A stretch of 64,000 nt of DNA from Thermosipho africanus Ob7 (GTDB lineage: Bacteria > Thermotogota > Thermotogae > Thermotogales > Fervidobacteriaceae), in NCBI RefSeq assembly GCF_003351105.1, contig NZ_NKRG01000002.1, forward strand, positions 62,001 through 126,000, given 5' to 3'. Below the pieces are notes generated by a model. It saw only the letters and a program-made list of their open reading frames with translations. It did not search any database and was not told the DNA's origin. Below, piece by piece: positions 36,300-44,726 of the stretch (positions within the stretch are counted from its first letter, which is position 1; each line of letters begins with the position of its first letter). A program made the position numbers and the translations under genes.

Positions 36300-37432
36300 T
36301 AGTTAAAAAATATGTTGTAAAAGATATAAAAGAAGCACTCGAGAAAATTAAAATTGAACTTGGGAAAGATGCAGTAATATTGGGAACAAGAAAAATTAAA
36401 AAAGGTGGTTTTTTAGGTATAGGGGCTAAAACCTTCTTAGAAGTTACTGCTGCTGTTGAAGAAAAAGAAGTTGAAAAACAAAAACAAAATGAAAACAAAC
36501 AAATATATCAGTTACAAGAACTATTATCAAAAAATTCTAAAACTACAACTTCTAGTTCTGAATTATCCGAAATAAAAAAAATGATGTATGAACTAAAAAC
36601 AATGGTCTCTAGTCAAAAGTCTGATAATGAGCCTGAATGGAGCAAAGATTTAAGAAAATCTTTATCATTTCATGATGTTAATTTCGAAATTATTGAAAAA
36701 ATTATCGAATACATAAAAATAAAATATGGGAGTATAGACTTCAATGACGAAAATAGTAGGTTTGTACTATCCGAAGTTTTTTTGCCATTTATAAAAACTG
36801 AAGTTCCAGATTTAACTGGAAAGGTAATGTTTGTTGGTCCAACGGGTGTTGGAAAAACTACAACACTTGCAAAGCTTGCTGCAAAAATGTCAATTAATAA
36901 CCACAAAAAGGTTGGAATACTTACTCTAGACACATACAGAATTGCCGCAACTGAACAATTAAAAACTTATGCAACACTGATGGATATTCCAATGAGAGTA
37001 GCATATACTCCAAAAGAAGCAAAAATTGAACTTGAAGCAATGGCTGATTTTGACCTTGTTTTTATAGATACAGCAGGAAGAAGCCAAAAAAATGATCTAC
37101 AAATGAATGAAATTAAAGCAATGTCAGAAATTATAAACCCAGACTTTATTTTTTTAGTTGTAGGAATGCAGTATAGAAGTAATGACGTAGAGTTAATTAC
37201 CAAAAAATTTTCATCAGTTTCTCCAACACATGTAATCTTAACAAAAATGGACGAAACATCTTCTTTAGGACATTTCTTAAATATAGGTCATTATATAAAT
37301 AGTCCTATAATCTTTGTTACAAACGGCCAAAGGGTTCCTGATGATATTATGGAAGCAAACAACAAAGAACTCTCTATAATCTTGTCCAGAGAGGTGCTAA
37401 ATTATGTTAAATCAAGCAAGCAATTTGATTAA
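36296..37432 (+). CDS. flhF: Flagellar SRP-like GTPase FlhF
   Basis: 378 residues. A basic N-terminal region and linker precede the NG domain with G1 GPTGVGKTTTLAKLA (from about 181), DTYRIAATEQL, G3 DTAGRSQKN and TKMDE. FlhF places the flagellum and recruits early basal-body parts. It overlaps flhG by 29 bases. Confidence 0.95.
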   Translation: MIVKKYVVKDIKEALEKIKIELGKDAVILGTRKIKKGGFLGIGAKTFLEVTAAVEEKEVEKQKQNENKQIYQLQELLSKNSKTTTSSSELSEIKKMMYELKTMVSSQKSDNEPEWSKDLRKSLSFHDVNFEIIEKIIEYIKIKYGSIDFNDENSRFVLSEVFLPFIKTEVPDLTGKVMFVGPTGVGKTTTLAKLAAKMSINNHKKVGILTLDTYRIAATEQLKTYATLMDIPMRVAYTPKEAKIELEAMADFDLVFIDTAGRSQKNDLQMNEIKAMSEIINPDFIFLVVGMQYRSNDVELITKKFSSVSPTHVILTKMDETSSLGHFLNIGHYINSPIIFVTNGQRVPDDIMEANNKELSIILSREVLNYVKSSKQFD

Positions 37433-38237
37433 CCTTGAAAATGTTGTTTTAATTGGTAGTGGAAAAGGCGGAGTTGGAAAAACATTAATTACAGTAAACC
37501 TAGCTATTGTTTTAAAACAGTTAGGATATAAGGTACTAATATTTGATTTAGACGTTGGTTTTACAAATTCTGATGTTCTTTTAAATGTTCACCCACAATA
37601 TTCTATAAATGATCTATTACTAAATAAATGCGAAAGGGAAGATGTAATCTGTTCAACTGAATATGGTGTAGACCTTGTAAGTGTAGGAAGCGATATTGAG
37701 TCAATTTTTAACTTTAATCCAGAAAATATTAAAAACTTTTACATAAAATTTGTACAAATTGCAAAAGATTATGATTTTACACTCATAGATCTTCCTCCTG
37801 GCTATAATAACAACTATGCTCCGTTTTTTAATAGTGCTACACACACTATTACAATCACCACTACACATCCTACTTCTCTTGTTAACTCATATACTTTTGT
37901 TAAAATTTTAATACACAAAGGTGTCCCATCTTCTAACATACACTTAGTTGGAAATAACGTTGAAAATTATAACGAATCTCTTGAAAATCTAAAACGTTTT
38001 TCATCGGTCTTAGAAAAGTTTACGGGAGAAAAAATGGGCTCACTAACAATTATCAAAAGACATAATCTTGTAGAAAAAAGTGTTTTTAATAGAAAACCTT
38101 TTGTCATCGATCACCCTAAAATACAACCAACTTTTGCCTTATACAGAATTGCATCTATTTTAACAAAAAAAGATATTTCATACAAAGAAAACATATTAGA
38201 CAAAATTCTCTCATTTTTTAGGAGTGAACATGAATGA
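37404..38237 (+). CDS. flhG: MinD-like ATPase FlhG (YlxH)
   Basis: 277 residues with the deviant Walker A motif GSGKGGVGKTLITVNLA at about 13-29, the FDLDVGFTNSD switch and LIDLPPGY. The partner of FlhF in controlling flagellar number. Start ATG within the end of flhF; four-base overlap with the next gene. Confidence 0.92.
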   Translation: MLNQASNLINLENVVLIGSGKGGVGKTLITVNLAIVLKQLGYKVLIFDLDVGFTNSDVLLNVHPQYSINDLLLNKCEREDVICSTEYGVDLVSVGSDIESIFNFNPENIKNFYIKFVQIAKDYDFTLIDLPPGYNNNYAPFFNSATHTITITTTHPTSLVNSYTFVKILIHKGVPSSNIHLVGNNVENYNESLENLKRFSSVLEKFTGEKMGSLTIIKRHNLVEKSVFNRKPFVIDHPKIQPTFALYRIASILTKKDISYKENILDKILSFFRSEHE

Positions 38238-38767
38238 CTATTATTGAATTTATAAATAAAAACTTAAGTGGTATATATTTATTAGCAAAGGATCATAATA
38301 AAAATGATTATCAAGTAAGACTAATTAATATACAAAAAACTGGAGTTGTTGAAATAGAAAGCAACGAACAGTTTAACATTGGAAAAACATTGCAATTAAA
38401 TATTCCAGTAAAAGAAGCTCTACTACTTTTCGTTGGTGAGGTATTTGATATTAAAGAAAAGAGACATTTTTTAAAAACTCATGAAAAAGTTGGAATAATT
38501 CAAAGGCGCAAAGAAAAAAGATATCCATACTTTAAAAGAGCTACTTTCTCTAATAATAAAATACTTATAATCGATGTCTCAAAATCTGGAATGCAAATTT
38601 TTTCAGAGAAAGAAATGGAATTAAAATCAAGTTATGAAATAGCAATAGATGATAAAAAAATTAATATTATTCCTATGTGGAGAATCTATGAAGAAGAAAT
38701 ATATAGAATTGGATGTAAAGTTTCCAATGAATCTTTAAATTTATGGAATAACATACTAAATATTTAG
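38234..38767 (+). CDS. PilZ-domain protein (YcgR-like)
   Basis: 177 residues. An N-terminal YcgR-type beta domain (about 1-88) is followed by a PilZ domain with the RxxxR motif in RRKEKR and DVSKSGMQI, a version of the D/NxSxxG motif. Both c-di-GMP-binding motifs appear present. In a flagellar operon it probably slows or tunes motor function in response to c-di-GMP, which is inference. Confidence 0.8.
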   Translation: MTIIEFINKNLSGIYLLAKDHNKNDYQVRLINIQKTGVVEIESNEQFNIGKTLQLNIPVKEALLLFVGEVFDIKEKRHFLKTHEKVGIIQRRKEKRYPYFKRATFSNNKILIIDVSKSGMQIFSEKEMELKSSYEIAIDDKKINIIPMWRIYEEEIYRIGCKVSNESLNLWNNILNI

Positions 38768-38781
38768 AAAGGGTGCAGCCA

Positions 38782-39447
38782 ATGGCATCATATGTAACAA
38801 ATATTCCTGCTGAAAAGGCATTAAAAATTGGCCTTCCTGGAGTTGTTGAAATTACAATGGTAAAAGAATTAGAAGGTACTTATAAAACATCCATTGCTGA
38901 TATGGAGCTTTCAAAAAAAATAATTTACTTGTCTATACCTACATACAAAGGCAGGATGATCCCTATACCAAAAGGCGTAAGAATGAATGTCAAAATATTT
39001 GATAAAAGTTCCATGTTCTCATTCACAACCGTTTCCCTGGGTGTTATAAAAAGAGATAATCTTTACATGCTTCCTGTGCTAGCACCTGATGAAGTTAAAA
39101 AAACAGAAAGAAGAAAATTCAAAAGAATCCCATTATATGTATATGGAATTTTAAAAAAATCATTGGATGAAAATTCAGAAGCTATACAATTTTTAACAAA
39201 AGATTTTAGCGCTGGTGGAATTAAATTTGTGACTAAAACTATATTAAAAGAAGGAGATATAATATATGTAACTCTGAATCTCGATGACGATTTACAAATA
39301 GAAAATCAAAAAACAAAAATTGTAAGAGTAGATCAAAAAACAGAAGAAGGATATCAATATGGAGCCCAGTTTTTAGAAGTCCCACGGCAACTAGAAAATA
39401 AAATGGTAAGGTTTGTCTTTCAAAAAGAAATTAAGGCAAAAAAATAG
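38782..39447 (+). CDS. Second PilZ-domain protein (YcgR-like)
   Basis: 221 residues with an N-terminal YcgR-like domain and a PilZ domain with ERRKFKR and DFSAGGIKF. Little obvious sequence identity to the preceding PilZ protein, so this is not a recent duplication. GTG 38773 is within the ribosome binding region GAAAGGGTG; ATG 38782, seven bases after it, is the likely start. Confidence 0.82.
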   Translation: MASYVTNIPAEKALKIGLPGVVEITMVKELEGTYKTSIADMELSKKIIYLSIPTYKGRMIPIPKGVRMNVKIFDKSSMFSFTTVSLGVIKRDNLYMLPVLAPDEVKKTERRKFKRIPLYVYGILKKSLDENSEAIQFLTKDFSAGGIKFVTKTILKEGDIIYVTLNLDDDLQIENQKTKIVRVDQKTEEGYQYGAQFLEVPRQLENKMVRFVFQKEIKAKK

Positions 39448-39458
39448 GAGGGATTATA

Positions 39459-40076
39459 ATGCTTGAAAAATTAAATGATTCTCAGCTTGATTTTTTAAAG
39501 GAAGTAGGAAATATTGGCTCTGGAAATGCTGCAACAGCACTTTCAACTATGATTGGGAAAAAAGTAGATATATCTGTCCCTTCAACAAAGGTTGTACCCA
39601 TTTCCCAAATTCCTTTTATCTTTGAAAATCCAGAAGAAATAGTTTGTGCAATAAAAATGAAAATGAGAGAAGATGTTGAAGGTGAAATACTTTTAATCTT
39701 GAACTCTAATACCGTCAAAGAAATAAATAAAATATTAACTGGAAGTACTTTAGAAGATATTACTAGCCTTGATGAGTTTTCTGCTTCAATGCTTAAAGAA
39801 ATTGGAAATATAATGTGTGGTTCATATGTTACAGCACTTTCAGGATTTACAGGTTTCTTTATAAACCCAGATCCACCTGAACTTGCCGTTGATATGATAA
39901 GTGCAGTTTTAGCTGAGGTATCCTTATCTGTATCAACAACTGAAGATTACATTCTTTTAATTGAAACCTCAATAAAAATTGAAGGTATAGAAAAAGAATT
40001 AACAGGATATCTGCTTTTACTTCCAAATGAGGAATCACTAGAAAAAATACTTAAAAAATTGGGGATGTGGAATTAA
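39459..40076 (+). CDS. cheC: Chemotaxis phosphatase CheC
   Basis: 205 residues. Two repeated active-site helices are visible: FLKEVGNIGSGNAATALS near 11-28 and LKEIGNIMCGSYVTALS near 110-126. CheC dephosphorylates CheY-P and is activated by CheD. It overlaps cheD by one base. Confidence 0.93.
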   Translation: MLEKLNDSQLDFLKEVGNIGSGNAATALSTMIGKKVDISVPSTKVVPISQIPFIFENPEEIVCAIKMKMREDVEGEILLILNSNTVKEINKILTGSTLEDITSLDEFSASMLKEIGNIMCGSYVTALSGFTGFFINPDPPELAVDMISAVLAEVSLSVSTTEDYILLIETSIKIEGIEKELTGYLLLLPNEESLEKILKKLGMWN

Positions 40077-40558
40077 TGCCAATCAAGTCAAAGAAAATAA
40101 TTGGTATAGGCGATTATGCCATTGGTGATAAAAATACGATTCTTGTAACGTTAGGCCTTGGATCATGTGTGGGTGTATGTATAAGAGACAAAAATAAATT
40201 GATAGGTGCAATGGTACATGTTATGCTTCCTGACAGTGATGGAAAAGAAATTAATAAACCTGGAAAATATGCAGATACTGGGATTAAAATAGTTGTTGAA
40301 GAACTCAAAAAATTAGGTGCAACTACATTTGAGGCTAAAATTGCTGGTGGTGCTTCTATGTTCGAAAAATCAGCAATGGATGTGGGTAAACGAAATGTGG
40401 AATCTGTCAAAAAATGGCTTTCAAAATTTGGAATTAGAATTGTTTCAGAAGACACTGGAGGAAATCGTGCGAGAAGCATTGAATATGATATTGAAACTGG
40501 AAAATTAATGGTAAGAAAGGTTAAAACTGGTGAAAACGTGGAGGTAATTGAAATTTGA
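40076..40558 (+). CDS. cheD: Chemoreceptor glutamine deamidase CheD
   Basis: 160 residues. Catalytic Cys31 in GLGSCVGVC and His48 in GAMVHVMLPD, with the 17-residue spacing known for the family. It deamidates chemoreceptor glutamines and binds CheC. The start is ATG 40076 overlapping the cheC stop (TAATG). Receptors, CheA and CheY are not in the window. Confidence 0.93.
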   Translation: MPIKSKKIIGIGDYAIGDKNTILVTLGLGSCVGVCIRDKNKLIGAMVHVMLPDSDGKEINKPGKYADTGIKIVVEELKKLGATTFEAKIAGGASMFEKSAMDVGKRNVESVKKWLSKFGIRIVSEDTGGNRARSIEYDIETGKLMVRKVKTGENVEVIEI

Positions 40559-41236
40559 TAAATAAAGAAGCATTAGTAAGTGAATATCTACCATATATAA
40601 AAAAAAATTGCATACGATTTGAAAAGAAATCTTCCACACAATGTGGAAGTTGATGATTTGATACAGGAAGGTTTGGTTGCTTTTATACAAGCTATAGAAA
40701 AATTTGACCCTAAAAAAGGAGCAAAATTAAGGTCTTACCTTCTAACACGCGTAAAGGGAGCAATGTACGACTATCTTAGGAAAATCGATTGGATGCCAAA
40801 AAATTTAAGACATGATATAAAATTAGTTGAAGACGCAATTGTAAATATGGAATCTGACACTAACGATATAGATTTTGAAAAAATAGCAAAAATTACTAAT
40901 CTGCCTATTGAAAATGTTAAACGTGCCTACAATGAATTAACTAGAAAACAACTTCTAATGTTAGATAGCTACATTTCTGATGATTCCGAGTTAATTGATA
41001 AAATTGCTTCAGACGAAAATCCTTATTCATATGCAATCAACGAATTATTAAAAGAACAACTTATTGAGGCGATAAAAAAATTAGACGATAAGGAGCAGTT
41101 ACTACTAAGCCTTAGATTTGAGCATGAACTTTCACTAAAGGAAATCGGAAAAGTTTTAAATGTCACAGAATCAAGAGTGTCTCAATTACTTTCCAAGACA
41201 TTAGCAAAGTTAAAGAAATATTTAGGGGGGGAATAA
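40555..41236 (+). CDS. fliA: Flagellar sigma factor FliA (sigma-28), frameshifted at an A9 run
   Basis: Sigma-28 family factor for late flagellar genes. The likely start is TTG 40555, nine bases after GGAGGT. The first 17 codons encode INKEALVSEYLPYIKK, then nine A (40599-40607) shift the frame; eight A would give the family sequence YIKKIAYDLKRNLPHNVEVDDL. From 40619 the frame is intact: region 2 (LIQEGLVAFIQAIEKFDPKKGAKLRSY), region 3 and region 4 (LSLKEIGKVLNVTESRVSQLLSKTL). The unshifted frame stops at 40651. This could be a base-call error, a mutation, or use of transcriptional slippage. The position after cheC-cheD matches sigD of Bacillus. Confidence 0.88.
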
Positions 41237-41237
41237 T

Positions 41238-41546
41238 ATGGACCCTATTGAATTACACCCAATTTATACAAGAGCAAGCGTAGAAAAATCTGCTCATTTT
41301 AGCAATTTACAAAATTATGCAAATGTTTTATCAGAAATTAATGCAAATCAATTAAAAGAAAAAATAAAAAGAGAACAAAGTTCACCAAAAGTTGTTGAAA
41401 AAACATCAAGCAATTTAATAAAAAATTCTACTGAAAAAAATGAAAGCAAAAACAATCAATTTTATAATAAAGAAGGAAAGAAAAATAAAAATAAAGAAGA
41501 CATTGTCAAAACTGAAAATAATCATATACTGGATGTGAGAATTTGA
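41238..41546 (+). CDS. Hypothetical protein at the swrB position
   Basis: 102 residues, no family recognised. The N-terminal half (MDPIELHPIYTRASVEKSA) looks ordered; the C-terminal half is Lys, Asn and Glu rich and probably disordered. No signal or membrane segment. The start is ATG after a GGGGGGGAA ribosome site, two bases after fliA. In Bacillus the gene after sigD is swrB, but there is no visible similarity. Confidence 0.65.
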   Translation: MDPIELHPIYTRASVEKSAHFSNLQNYANVLSEINANQLKEKIKREQSSPKVVEKTSSNLIKNSTEKNESKNNQFYNKEGKKNKNKEDIVKTENNHILDVRI

Positions 41547-41986
41547 TCGGATATCTTTCTGTAAAAAAAATAATAGATAAATACATTGGTGGAATATTAA
41601 TAATCAATGATAAGGGAATTCCAGTGGAATTTAAATACACAGAACCAATTATTCCAACAGCAATACAAAAAATCATATATGGTTCTTCGCTAGAAGAATA
41701 CCTTAGTACTGAAATAATTGGTAAAACACTAATTGAAAAAATTGAAAATAAACCAGAAATTATATTTGTTGACAGTCAAGAACTATTATCACTCGAGAAT
41801 GTAGTCTTTTTAGCTGAGCTTAAAACTCCTACTGATGAATCATTGGAAATAAATAATAGATATTTTAAAATAATACCATTAAAGGAAAATATTAAAGGTA
41901 TTTTAATTGATATATCAGAAAAAATAGATATTACGGAACCTTTCTCACGACTTGAAAAGGCGTTGAATTACGTATGCGAATCATAA
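41543..41986 (+). CDS. Hypothetical protein in flagellar operon
   Basis: 147 residues, no family recognised. Mixed alpha-beta, soluble, with the pattern GGILIINDKGIPVEFKYTEPI near 15-36. The TTG start overlaps the preceding stop by four bases, so translation is probably coupled. Confidence 0.65.
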   Translation: MIGYLSVKKIIDKYIGGILIINDKGIPVEFKYTEPIIPTAIQKIIYGSSLEEYLSTEIIGKTLIEKIENKPEIIFVDSQELLSLENVVFLAELKTPTDESLEINNRYFKIIPLKENIKGILIDISEKIDITEPFSRLEKALNYVCES

Positions 41987-42654
41987 AAAATATTATCGAA
42001 ACACTAAAAATGGAACTTGGATTTATAAAAGTTAATAATCTCAAACTCGAATTTTCAGCAAATACTTCTGAAAATTCTATAAATTTGAGCACAAAAACTT
42101 TAGATAAAACATTAAGAACAAAGGTTCTGAGGTTAGAATTTGAAAATAAAGTGAATGTAAAAAATGAAGTGATAGAAAAAAATAGCATTCAAATAAAAGA
42201 TATCGCGTTTTCTGGAAATAATTTAAAGCTCAACGAACTAGGCTTTAAAAAATTTTCTAAAGTTAAAAATCAAACCTTAGCATTTAAAACCCCTAGTTGT
42301 ACTAAAATGCCAACAGTGATAAAAGATATAAAAATATATAAAACTAATGTTTTTAATATTAAAGTTAATAAAAACTATATTTCATCAATATATACTATAA
42401 CATTTTCGCCTACACCTTCCGTAAAGAAAGAAAAAATTTTAAGATTGCTGAAAAATATTATCGCAAATTATAAAAATAGCGATATTAAGTTTGTAGGTTA
42501 TTACAAAAATATTCCTATAGGATATGCCTATAATATAATAATCTCAGACAGAAAATTAATATTACATGCTAAAAGTAAGGGAAAAGATATTTCGAAAGAC
42601 ATTGCTGTCTTTAAAATTGGTGAAAAATATAAATTGGAGGTCATTGAAGATTGA
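41974..42654 (+). CDS. Hypothetical protein in flagellar operon
   Basis: 226 residues, very Lys/Asn rich, soluble. The N-terminal half is low in order; a more structured C-terminal part runs from about 125 (VNKNYISSIYTITFSPTPSV) to the end. No family recognised. It overlaps its neighbours on both sides by 13 and four bases. Confidence 0.6.
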   Translation: MRIIKNIIETLKMELGFIKVNNLKLEFSANTSENSINLSTKTLDKTLRTKVLRLEFENKVNVKNEVIEKNSIQIKDIAFSGNNLKLNELGFKKFSKVKNQTLAFKTPSCTKMPTVIKDIKIYKTNVFNIKVNKNYISSIYTITFSPTPSVKKEKILRLLKNIIANYKNSDIKFVGYYKNIPIGYAYNIIISDRKLILHAKSKGKDISKDIAVFKIGEKYKLEVIED

Positions 42655-43568
42655 TTTATGATCCAGAATATCTCTCAAGACTTACAACTTTAAAAGGAAA
42701 AAGAAAAGTAATTGTTGATATCCTGAAAAGTATTAAACATATGAACTCAAACAACTACAAAATATTAATTAATAACTTAGAAAATAAAAAACTAAAAGAA
42801 AAATTAAAAAAAACAAACATAAATTATTTTATCATTTATACCTCAAACCTATTACATGGAAACGGAAGCATAATATCTAGACTAAAAATGTTTAAAGAAA
42901 TAAACATAGAGCCAAACGAAATTGGTGAAATATTGTTTTGGGCTAACCCTAAAAAGTTTCCATTTCCAGATACTTCCGAAAATTACGATAAAAAATATTT
43001 TGAACAAAAAAATAAACTACTAAAAAAATATAAGGTATCAGATTTTCTCGAATTATATGTTATCGAAAGTCTTAATAAAGAAACTTTTTTAAATGATATC
43101 ATTTCTGAAATAAATTCAATTACTTTTCACAATTTAGATAGAATTAATTGGCTAAGAGAAATTATATATGAACTTGATCCTATTTCAAAACAAAAAGTTA
43201 GAGAAAAAATATCAATCCATCCATATCTTAAAAGAGCTCTTTTTTCAAAACCAATAAGCCCTGTAATTTTAGACGGCAATAACATCGCTTTTTGGTCTAT
43301 ACCACCGTCCACAAAAAACATTTATAACCTTCTAGAAACTCTCTCAAAAGCCAAGGATTTTTACTTCCCATTTTATATTGTCTTTGACAAAAACGCTAAA
43401 TACATGTTCAAAAATGATGGTATATTTAAATTACCAAATGTATACTTTCATTCACCAGCAGATGAATTGATTATTTCACTTGCTAAGACAAAAAAAGGAA
43501 AAATTATATCAAAAGATAAATTCAGAGATTGGGATAAAAATATTAAAAAGTTGATTTTAGAAATCTAA
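42651..43568 (+). CDS. Hypothetical protein with C-terminal NYN/PIN-like region
   Basis: 305 residues. The last 110 or so contain ISPVILDGNNIAFW, YIVFDKNAKYMFK, PADELIISLA and KGKIISKDKFRDWD, the usual series of acidic residues of a NYN/Zc3h12a-type PIN ribonuclease (first Asp, then D, then DE, then a late D). The N-terminal part is helical and unknown. If active it would cut RNA. TTG start 42651, four-base overlap with the preceding gene; converges on the TolB-like gene with a 12-base overlap. Confidence 0.65.
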   Translation: MIYDPEYLSRLTTLKGKRKVIVDILKSIKHMNSNNYKILINNLENKKLKEKLKKTNINYFIIYTSNLLHGNGSIISRLKMFKEINIEPNEIGEILFWANPKKFPFPDTSENYDKKYFEQKNKLLKKYKVSDFLELYVIESLNKETFLNDIISEINSITFHNLDRINWLREIIYELDPISKQKVREKISIHPYLKRALFSKPISPVILDGNNIAFWSIPPSTKNIYNLLETLSKAKDFYFPFYIVFDKNAKYMFKNDGIFKLPNVYFHSPADELIISLAKTKKGKIISKDKFRDWDKNIKKLILEI

Positions 43569-44726
43569 TTTTTTAACAAAAATATCCGGTTCTTCTCCAT
43601 CTTTATAAACTGAAAAGAATAAAAGGCCATCACTTACTGTAGGATAAAATACATCATAATTAATATCACTAGTTAAACATGTAACACTTGATGTATCCAA
43701 ATCTTTCATCCAAATTCTATATATTCCATCCCTGTTAGATGTAAAAACTAATTTGTTTTTATAGATCACTGGATCGTGCTCGTTATAAAAGCTATCTTCT
43801 ACTTTAAAATTTTTTCCATCCACATATTTATATATACCAAAATTTGCACCATTTAAAGAGGTATAATATATATTTCCATCATAAACAAATGGTGTGAAAA
43901 CCATATCACCATAAACATTTAAAACCTGTTTTTTACCATTATAAATGTTTGCCATTATCATTACATTTCCTTTTTCAGTATCTTGTATATATAAAACGTT
44001 ATCATTGTCATACCATACAGGAGTATATGATGGTAAATTACTGTCAGAAATCTTTTTTATCTTTTTGGAATAATCACTAACTCCAAAAGGCATGGTATAG
44101 ATACTCCAGTTTCCATGCAATGAACCTTGAAATAGTAACATTTTCATATCCGGTGAAAACCTTGGATAGTACTCACTACTACTCCAAACAGGCAAAAGTG
44201 TAATTTTCTCATTTTGAATATCAATATATGCTAAATTTCTATTTCCGCCTAATCTATCAGTTATAAAGAGAAATTTTCCATCTTTGAAATCTCCATATTC
44301 ATCAACACCTGGATAAAATGTTAATCTTAAATAGTTGTCAAAATCTCTTCTTTTAAGTTTATTTATTGAAATTTTTTCTAGAGGATAATAAACTATTTCC
44401 TCTAAAAATGTACTATATTTTTTATAACCTTTTGGAGAATAAACACTACTTACAATATAGTCAAAATCCTTGTATGTTGCCTTATATAAATTATTTGTTG
44501 AATCATAAGTCAAATAGAGATTTACATAATAATCACATGTTGCATCTGAAGAAGAATTAATAAATTTCACGTAATCCTTATATTCACTATATTCCTTGTT
44601 TATAAGATTACTTGCATCAACAAGTAAGTTATATGTTTCTGTACTATAACTAGTTACTACACCAATGGTGTAAGAAAACAAAATATAAAAAACAAAGGAA
44701 AAGGCTAAAATTAACACTCTCTTCAT
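43557..44726 (-). CDS. Exported TolB-like beta-propeller protein
   Basis: 389 residues. A signal peptide (about 1-21, MKRVLILAFSFVFYILFSYT), then a 130-residue N-terminal domain and PD40/WD40-like blades such as FITDRLGGNRNLAYIDI, PRFSPDMKMLLFQGS and VFTSNRDGIYRIWM. This is TolB architecture, but no Tol-Pal genes are nearby. ATG after TTGGAGGATG, last gene of a long minus-strand operon. Confidence 0.78.
   Translation of the reverse strand: MKRVLILAFSFVFYILFSYTIGVVTSYSTETYNLLVDASNLINKEYSEYKDYVKFINSSSDATCDYYVNLYLTYDSTNNLYKATYKDFDYIVSSVYSPKGYKKYSTFLEEIVYYPLEKISINKLKRRDFDNYLRLTFYPGVDEYGDFKDGKFLFITDRLGGNRNLAYIDIQNEKITLLPVWSSSEYYPRFSPDMKMLLFQGSLHGNWSIYTMPFGVSDYSKKIKKISDSNLPSYTPVWYDNDNVLYIQDTEKGNVMIMANIYNGKKQVLNVYGDMVFTPFVYDGNIYYTSLNGANFGIYKYVDGKNFKVEDSFYNEHDPVIYKNKLVFTSNRDGIYRIWMKDLDTSSVTCLTSDINYDVFYPTVSDGLLFFSVYKDGEEPDIFVKKLDF

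Noticed and set aside
40505-40690. Minus-strand frame opposite the cheD/fliA junction
   Set aside because: Shadow frame without ribosome binding site; it would not explain the fliA frameshift.
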